A stretch of DNA of 64,000 bases. It comes from Stackebrandtia albiflava. GTDB lineage: Bacteria > Actinomycetota > Actinomycetes > Mycobacteriales > Micromonosporaceae. Made by a program: the position numbers and the translations under genes. Position 1 is the stretch's first letter, and every line of letters begins with the position of its first letter. Positions 59,103 through 64,000 of this stretch are shown piece after piece. Under the pieces are notes generated by a model, which was not told where the DNA came from, did not search any database, and saw only the letters and a list, made by a program, of their open reading frames with translations. The stretch covers positions 221,695 to 285,694 of the forward strand of contig NZ_VLLL01000008.1 in assembly GCF_007994225.1 (NCBI RefSeq). The letters are read 5' to 3'.

Positions 59103-60473
59103 TCACGCCGGCCCGGAGGCGGCCTTCCCACGGCGGGGCCGCCCGGCGACCAGTAGGAGCAGCGACACCGCCTGACCCACCGCCAGCACCACGACACCGG
59201 CCCGGAAACCCGCCGTGCCGCCTCCCGCCGTGGTCCAGGCGAGCGCGGTGACCGCGGGCGCCACCGTGCTCGCCATGGTCCGCACGGTCGCGAACAGGCC
59301 GCCGGCCGTACCGATCATGTCGGGTGGGGTCGCGGCCATCAGGCCGGTGTTGACGGGACCGTTGAACAGGCCACCGCCGACGCCCAGGATCGCCATGCGC
59401 CACATCAGGTCGGGCAGCCCGGCGTCGCCGTCCAGGGTCAGCAGTCCCACCAGTCCGGCCAACGTGACCACCGCCCCCGCGAGGGCGACCGTGTGCGGCC
59501 CGAACCGGTCGGCCAGCCAACCCGCCACCGGTGACACCGGCGCGATCGTTCCGCTGAACACCAACAGCGCCAACCCCAGACCCTCCGGACCGGCGCCCAT
59601 CCGCTCGGTCACGAAGTAGGGGAGCAGGAACGACACCAGGCCGACGAGCATGCTCGCCAGGAACAGGCTCAGCAGCGTCAGGCCCATCACCCGGCCGCGC
59701 AGCACGCCGACCAGCGGGCGCGAGTCGCGGAGCCGCAGCCACGCCGCGAACAACGCCACCGATATGGCCAGCAGGACCGCGCCGGTCGCCGTGGATTCGG
59801 CCAGCCGCTCCACGCCCGACAGCAACGCCACCATCGCGCCGCCCATCACGGCCGCGCCCCGCCACAGCCGCGCGGACGGTACCGGCAGCCCCCTGCCGTC
59901 GCCGCCCAGGGAACGCCACGCCACCCACACGGCGGCCACCACGACCGGCAGCTTCAACAGGAACACCGACCGCCATCCCCAGGTGCCCGTCACCAGGCCG
60001 CCCAACGGCGAACCGATCAGGCCACCGACCGTCATGATGGTGATGACGTAGCCGATGGCGCGGCCACGCTGTCCGGTGTGGACACTGGAGGCGACGATCG
60101 GCATGTACACCGCCATCGTCAACGCCGCCGCGACGCCCTGGAACAGCCGGGCCGCCAACAGCATCCAGAACCCGGTGGCCAGTCCCGCCACGAGACTGCT
60201 CACCGCGACCCCGGCCATCGACAGCAGGAAGACACGCCGCACGTCGGCGCGGTCGGCCCACTGTCCGGCGGGAATCGCCACGGCCGCCATCGGCAGGGCA
60301 TAGGCCAACAGCACCCACGCGGTGTCGGCGGGGCTGACCGAGAAGTGCTGCCCGATGTCGGGAAGCGCGATCGAGGCGATGGTCAGGTCGGAGGTCACCA
60401 CGACCATGGCCAGGGCCAACGCCACCACGGGAGCCCAGCGGGTGGTAGTGGGAGGGTCTGCGATGCGAGTCAT
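59103..60473 (-). CDS. MFS drug exporter, EmrB/QacA (DHA2) type
   Basis: The 456-residue transporter has about 14 hydrophobic segments. It carries the DHA2 motifs: SDLTIASIALPDIGQHF at the start, QWADRADVRRVF (motif A), and GSPLGGLVTGTWGWRSVFLL (motif C region). It presumably exports drugs or metabolites. It is divergent from an FMN reductase with a 13-bp inverted repeat pair between them. It ends 6 bp before the convergent AacS stop. Confidence 0.93.
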   Translation of the reverse strand: MTRIADPPTTTRWAPVVALALAMVVVTSDLTIASIALPDIGQHFSVSPADTAWVLLAYALPMAAVAIPAGQWADRADVRRVFLLSMAGVAVSSLVAGLATGFWMLLAARLFQGVAAALTMAVYMPIVASSVHTGQRGRAIGYVITIMTVGGLIGSPLGGLVTGTWGWRSVFLLKLPVVVAAVWVAWRSLGGDGRGLPVPSARLWRGAAVMGGAMVALLSGVERLAESTATGAVLLAISVALFAAWLRLRDSRPLVGVLRGRVMGLTLLSLFLASMLVGLVSFLLPYFVTERMGAGPEGLGLALLVFSGTIAPVSPVAGWLADRFGPHTVALAGAVVTLAGLVGLLTLDGDAGLPDLMWRMAILGVGGGLFNGPVNTGLMAATPPDMIGTAGGLFATVRTMASTVAPAVTALAWTTAGGGTAGFRAGVVVLAVGQAVSLLLLVAGRPRRGKAASGPA

Positions 60474-60501
60474 GCCGGAACGCTATGGCGGGTCCGGCAC
60501 G

Positions 60502-60677
60502 GGCGGCATCTGTCGATCGACCGGTGCCGTCGACACCGCCGCCCTCGGCGTTCCGCACCACCGGAACGGCACCCGGGTACCGAACCCGCGGGCCGTCGCC
60601 CACCGGCACCGCGACGGGGTGACCGATACGGCGACCGATCGGCGGGACCCACGACCGGTCACGTGACAGATGCCGCC
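60502..60677. repeat. paired 13-bp inverted sites in the MFS/FMN-reductase intergenic region
   Basis: GGCGGCATCTGTC (60502-60514) near the MFS start and its exact inverse GACAGATGCCGCC (60665-60677) near the reductase start flank the divergent promoters, each adjoined by a palindrome (GTCGATCGAC at 60512-60521; GTCACGTGAC at 60658-60667). Confidence 0.6.
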
Positions 60678-60738
60678 ACCCCCGGCGTCTCCGTAACTTC
60701 GAGACCGACAACACGACACCCGTCATCGAGGAGGAAAC

Positions 60739-61326
60739 GTGTCGGAGAAGCCGCTCAAGTTGGCCGTCATCATCGGAAGCACCCGCAAGGGCCGGTTCGG
60801 GCCGGTCCCCGCCAACTGGATCGCCGAACGCGCCCGCGCCCACGGCGACTACGAGGTGGACGTGATCGACCTGATGGAACTCCGCCTGCCGGTCGACATC
60901 GGCCACCACGAGGAGGGCGAGGACGACTACCCCGTCGTCGTGGAGCTGGGGCGGCGACTCGCCGCCGCCGACGCCTTCGTCGTCGTCACCCCCGAGTACA
61001 ACCACAGCTACCCGGCACCGTTGAAGGCCGCGATCGACTACTACAACGACGAGTGGAACGCCAAACCGGTCGGTTTCGTGTCCTACGGCGGCATGGTCGG
61101 AGGCCAGCGCGCCGTCGAACACCTCCGGCAGGTGTTCCCCGAGGTCCACGCCGTCACGGTCCGCGACACCATTGCCCTCGTCAACTACTGGGGCCTGTGC
61201 GACGAGTCCGGCGCGCTCAGGGAGAGCGTCGAGGCCGACGCCGCCGCGAAGAAGCTGCTGGACCAGTTGGCGTGGTGGGGGCGGTCGCTTCGCGACGCCC
61301 GGAACCGCACGCCCTACCGGCGCTGA
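60739..61326 (+). CDS. NADPH-dependent FMN reductase
   Basis: The 195-residue flavodoxin-fold reductase has the phosphate-binding GSTRKGRFGP (about residues 12-21), VVVTPEYNHSYPAPLKAAID (about 81-100) and SYGGMVGGQRA. These are the FMN_red signatures. GGAGG precedes the GTG at 60739. It likely supplies reduced FMN or detoxifies quinones, together with the oxidoreductase gene 54 bp downstream. Confidence 0.93.
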   Translation: MSEKPLKLAVIIGSTRKGRFGPVPANWIAERARAHGDYEVDVIDLMELRLPVDIGHHEEGEDDYPVVVELGRRLAAADAFVVVTPEYNHSYPAPLKAAIDYYNDEWNAKPVGFVSYGGMVGGQRAVEHLRQVFPEVHAVTVRDTIALVNYWGLCDESGALRESVEADAAAKKLLDQLAWWGRSLRDARNRTPYRR

Positions 61327-61380
61327 CCCCGGCCACGCCCCGGCGGGCCCAAGGCCCGGAACCCCTGAGACGAGGAGACC

Positions 61381-62364
61381 ATGTACGCGATACGACAGTA
61401 CGAGTTCGGCGGCCCCGAACGACTCCGGTACGAGGAGGTGCCGGACCTCGCTCCGGCGCCCGGACGGGTACGGATCGCCGTCGAGGCGGCCGGCGTGCAC
61501 CTGCTCGACACCGTCATCCGCAACGGAGACGACTCCAACCCGTTCGGGCGGGCCGACCTGCCCATGACGCCGGGGCGGGAGGTCGCAGGGACGGTCGACG
61601 CCCTCGGTGACGGAGTGGATCCACAGTGGCTCGGCAGGCGGGTCGTCACCCACCTGGGCATCGCCAGCGGCGGATACGCCGAACAGGCCGTCCGGGAACC
61701 CGAGGCGCTGCACGTCCTCCCCGACGGACTCACCGCGTCGGCGGCCGTCGCGATGATCGGCACCGGCCGCACCGCCCTGGCCGTTCTGCACCAGGCGCCC
61801 GTCACGGCCGGTGACGTGGTGGTGGTGACCGCCGCCGCCGGGGGTGTCGGAACGCTGCTGGTCCAGGCCGCGCTGGCGGCCGGCGCCGCCGTGGTGGGCC
61901 TGGCGGGCGGACGGCACAAACTCGACCGGCTCGCCGAGGTGGCTCCGGGAGTGATCGGCGTCGACTACACCGCGCCGGACTGGCCCGAGGCCGCGCGACG
62001 CGGCCTCGCGGGCCGTGAACCGACGCTGCTGTACGACGGTGTGGGCGGCGAGCCCGCCCGCCTGGCCATGGACATGCTCACGGTCGGCGGCAGGATCGTC
62101 CTGTTCGGCTGGTCGTCCGGCGCGCCGATCGGATTCACCGCCGACGACCTGTTCGCCCGCTGCCTGTCCGCCCAGGTGACACTCGGCCCGGCGCTGCTGC
62201 GCGGCACCGGCGGCCTCCGTCCACTAGAGACCAGCGCGCTCGCGGCGGCGGCCGAGGGACGGATGACACCACTGGTGCGGGAGTTCCGGTTGGCCGACGC
62301 CGCCGCCGCGCACACCGCCTTGGAGGCGCGCGAGACGGTCGGCAAGGTGATACTCCGGACATGA
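61381..62364 (+). CDS. zinc-independent quinone oxidoreductase (MDR family)
   Basis: The 327-residue protein is of the medium-chain dehydrogenase/reductase family, in the quinone-oxidoreductase branch. It has GREVAGTVDALGDGVD early, the Rossmann AAAGGVGTLLVQAAL (about residues 161-175) and DGVGGEPARLAM. The structural zinc cysteines are absent. It lies in a run with the FMN reductase, both plausible redox-stress enzymes. GAGGAG precedes the ATG. Confidence 0.92.
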   Translation: MYAIRQYEFGGPERLRYEEVPDLAPAPGRVRIAVEAAGVHLLDTVIRNGDDSNPFGRADLPMTPGREVAGTVDALGDGVDPQWLGRRVVTHLGIASGGYAEQAVREPEALHVLPDGLTASAAVAMIGTGRTALAVLHQAPVTAGDVVVVTAAAGGVGTLLVQAALAAGAAVVGLAGGRHKLDRLAEVAPGVIGVDYTAPDWPEAARRGLAGREPTLLYDGVGGEPARLAMDMLTVGGRIVLFGWSSGAPIGFTADDLFARCLSAQVTLGPALLRGTGGLRPLETSALAAAAEGRMTPLVREFRLADAAAAHTALEARETVGKVILRT

Positions 62365-62378
62365 CGGTCGTCCCGGCT

Positions 62379-62394
62379 TGACTTACACCTAAGT
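62379..62394 (+). promoter_or_regulatory. promoter with inverted repeat before the LuxR-type gene
   Basis: TTGACT (62379-62384) is a good -35 element and overlaps ACTTA-CACC-TAAGT (62381-62394), an inverted repeat of the kind bound by MerR- or HxlR-type regulators. The start codon at 62415 is close, so the leader would be short. Confidence 0.45.
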
Positions 62395-62414
62395 GCAACC
62401 CGCAGAATCGACGA

Positions 62415-64000
62415 ATGGCCACGACCGGAACCGTGACACTCGACGCCGCCCCGCCGACCGCCCCCGTCGACCACATGCCGCTCCACGGCAGGGAACCCGA
62501 ACTGGCCCGCCTCGCCGGACTGCTCGACGCCGCCCGGCGGGGCCGCAGCGCCGCCCTGGTCGTCAGGGGCGAGGCCGGCCTCGGGAAGACCGCGCTGTTC
62601 GACCGGCTCGCCACCGACGCCGCACCGGACATGCGGGTCGTCCGGAGCGCGGGGATCGAGGCCGAGGCCGACCTCGGGTACGCCGGTCTCCACCTGCTGC
62701 TGCGCCCGATGCGGTCGAGGATCGACGACCTGCCCGAGGCACAGGCCGAGGCGTTGCACACCGCCCTCGGCCTGGCGTCGGGTGTCCCGGCGGACCGGCT
62801 CGCGGTCGGGCTCGCCGTCCTCACCCTCCTGGCGGAACTGGCCGAGGAACGCCCGGTCCTGTGCATCGTCGACGACGCGCACTGGCTCGACCACGAGACG
62901 GCGCAGGCCCTGCTGTTCGCGGCACGGCGCCTGGAGGCCGAGGGTGTCGTGCTGCTGTTCGGGGTGCGTGACCTCCACGCCCCGGAGTTCCCCGCCTCCG
63001 GTGTCGAGGAGATCGCCCTCACCGCGCTCTCCGACGCCGCCGCAGACGCGCTCCTCGCCGAGACTGCCCGGGACCTGCCCGAATACGTGCGGCACCAGAT
63101 CAGACTCCAGAGTGGAGGCAATCCGCTGGCGCTACGGGAACTCGCCGTGGCGCAACGGGAGGGCCAGCTCACCGCCGACCCGTACGGTGTCGCGCCGCTG
63201 CCGACGCACTCCCGGATCGTCCGCACCTTCACCGACCGGATCACGGCCCTGCCACAGACCACAAGGGACGGACTGCTGGTGGCCGCCGCCGCCGGAGTCT
63301 GCGACGTCACCAAGATCCTCACCGCCGCCGCCGACCTCGGCGTCCAGGCGGGGGACCTGGCGATCGCCGAGCGACGTGAACTGGTGCGGCTCACCGCCGA
63401 ACACTTCGAGTTCCGGCACCCCCTGATCCTCACGGCCGCCTACCAGTCCGCCACCCACGACCGGCGGATGGCGGCGCACAGGGCCCTCGCCGGCACCTTC
63501 GACGCAGAGGCCGACCTCGGCCGCCGGGCCTGGCACCTCGCCGCGGCCGCCACCGGCCCCGACGAGACGGTGGCGGCGGCCCTGGAAGCCGGCGCCGAAC
63601 AGTCCAGGGAACGAGGCGGATACTCGGCCGTCTCGGTCGGCTACGAACGCGCCGGCCGGCTCAGTCCCGACCCCAGGGAGCGGGCCCGCCGCCTCACCGA
63701 GGCCGCCAAGGCCGCCCTTGACGCGGGACAACTCGACCGGGCGGCGCGACTCACCGACCAGTCGAGCCGGCAGCACCGCGACACCGTCACCTGCGCCGAC
63801 CGGGCGATGGTCCAGGCGACCGCCGCCATGTGGCGGGGACACCCGATGGACGCGTACGAGACCTGGCGCGACACCGCGAGCGTCGTCGCCTCCGAGACCC
63901 CCGACCGGGCGAGCCACATGCTGTTCCACGCCGCCGAGGCGGCCTGGACCGCGGGACGGTTCACCCGGGTGCGGGAGGCCGCCGACCTGGCCGAACGCCT
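62415..64000 (+). CDS. LuxR-family regulator with AAA ATPase domain (LAL type; 3' end cut off)
   Basis: At least 528 residues are encoded and the frame runs off the window. Residues about 22-190 form the ATPase, with PLHGREPELARL, Walker A GEAGLGKTA (52-60) and Walker B VLCIVDDAHWLDHETAQALL. Helical TPR-like repeats begin about 370 (AAHRALAGTFDAEADLGRRAWHLAAAATG). The C-terminal LuxR HTH expected for LAL regulators would lie beyond 64000. Such proteins often activate secondary metabolism or catabolic operons. Upstream is the redox gene pair. Confidence 0.88.
   Translation, partial: MATTGTVTLDAAPPTAPVDHMPLHGREPELARLAGLLDAARRGRSAALVVRGEAGLGKTALFDRLATDAAPDMRVVRSAGIEAEADLGYAGLHLLLRPMRSRIDDLPEAQAEALHTALGLASGVPADRLAVGLAVLTLLAELAEERPVLCIVDDAHWLDHETAQALLFAARRLEAEGVVLLFGVRDLHAPEFPASGVEEIALTALSDAAADALLAETARDLPEYVRHQIRLQSGGNPLALRELAVAQREGQLTADPYGVAPLPTHSRIVRTFTDRITALPQTTRDGLLVAAAAGVCDVTKILTAAADLGVQAGDLAIAERRELVRLTAEHFEFRHPLILTAAYQSATHDRRMAAHRALAGTFDAEADLGRRAWHLAAAATGPDETVAAALEAGAEQSRERGGYSAVSVGYERAGRLSPDPRERARRLTEAAKAALDAGQLDRAARLTDQSSRQHRDTVTCADRAMVQATAAMWRGHPMDAYETWRDTASVVASETPDRASHMLFHAAEAAWTAGRFTRVREAADLAER

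Overview
The window is very GC-rich DNA with strong third-position G/C bias, GTG starts and several leaderless genes. This fits a filamentous or spore-forming actinomycete. The mix of WhiJ/DUF397-type regulators, AfsR/SARP, ECF41 and streptogrisin-like proteases would suit Glycomycetales or Micromonosporales relatives, but I cannot name the genus. I see no rRNA, tRNA, CRISPR array, insertion sequence or phage module.

Layout. 1-7.7 kb: a tandem P-loop protein cut by the left edge, a frame-disrupted zinc-finger-like ORF, an AzgA-type purine permease, an SDR enzyme, a leaderless 43-residue ORF, Bcp peroxiredoxin, a two-gene hypothetical operon, and an XRE-DUF5753/DUF397 regulatory pair. 7.8-12.6 kb: three tandem secreted S1 (streptogrisin-like) proteases with different C-terminal modules. 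12.8-15.4 kb: a CbiMNQO metal-uptake operon preceded by a Nur-box-like site, so probably nickel. 15.6-19.1 kb: a lower-GC island coding a Trypco1-domain protein, a 984-residue trypsin-STAND-TPR protein and a small acidic ORF on the other strand; this is the best candidate conflict or defence system here. 19.3-32.6 kb: a giant SCO7613-like membrane protein, acyl-CoA dehydrogenase, a serine hydrolase, an operon of RHH regulator, DUF4097 protein and DrrAB-type ABC exporter, a membrane protein, an ECF41 sigma factor with its own ECF41 promoter, and a TetR repressor. 32.6-38.8 kb: an MMPL exporter divergent from that TetR, a VOC protein and an AfsR/SARP regulator. 38.9-41 kb: a three-gene type VII secretion-associated cassette. 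41-46 kb: XRE-cupin regulator with a TrxR-like flavoprotein, LysR with an MBL hydrolase and a Cys-nucleophile hydrolase. 45.5-48 kb: two neighbouring genes, a glutamate-decarboxylase-like and an SDR-like protein, both lacking catalytic residues. 48-64 kb: DUF4383, a Cys-rich copper-storage-like protein, a VOC-ArsR-SRPBCC operon, UppP, DinB, an M23 peptidase, an NAD(P)-binding/DUF2867 protein, acetoacetyl-CoA synthetase, an MFS exporter divergent from an FMN reductase, a quinone oxidoreductase and a LuxR-type ATPase cut by the right edge.

Regulatory architecture is unusually readable. Divergent or autoregulated genes carry clear inverted repeats (TetR/MMPL, XRE/TrxR, LysR/MBL, ArsR, MFS/FMN reductase), and most gene ends are followed by perfect GC-rich hairpins. 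Two gaps between genes carry repeat arrays with a 21-bp period.
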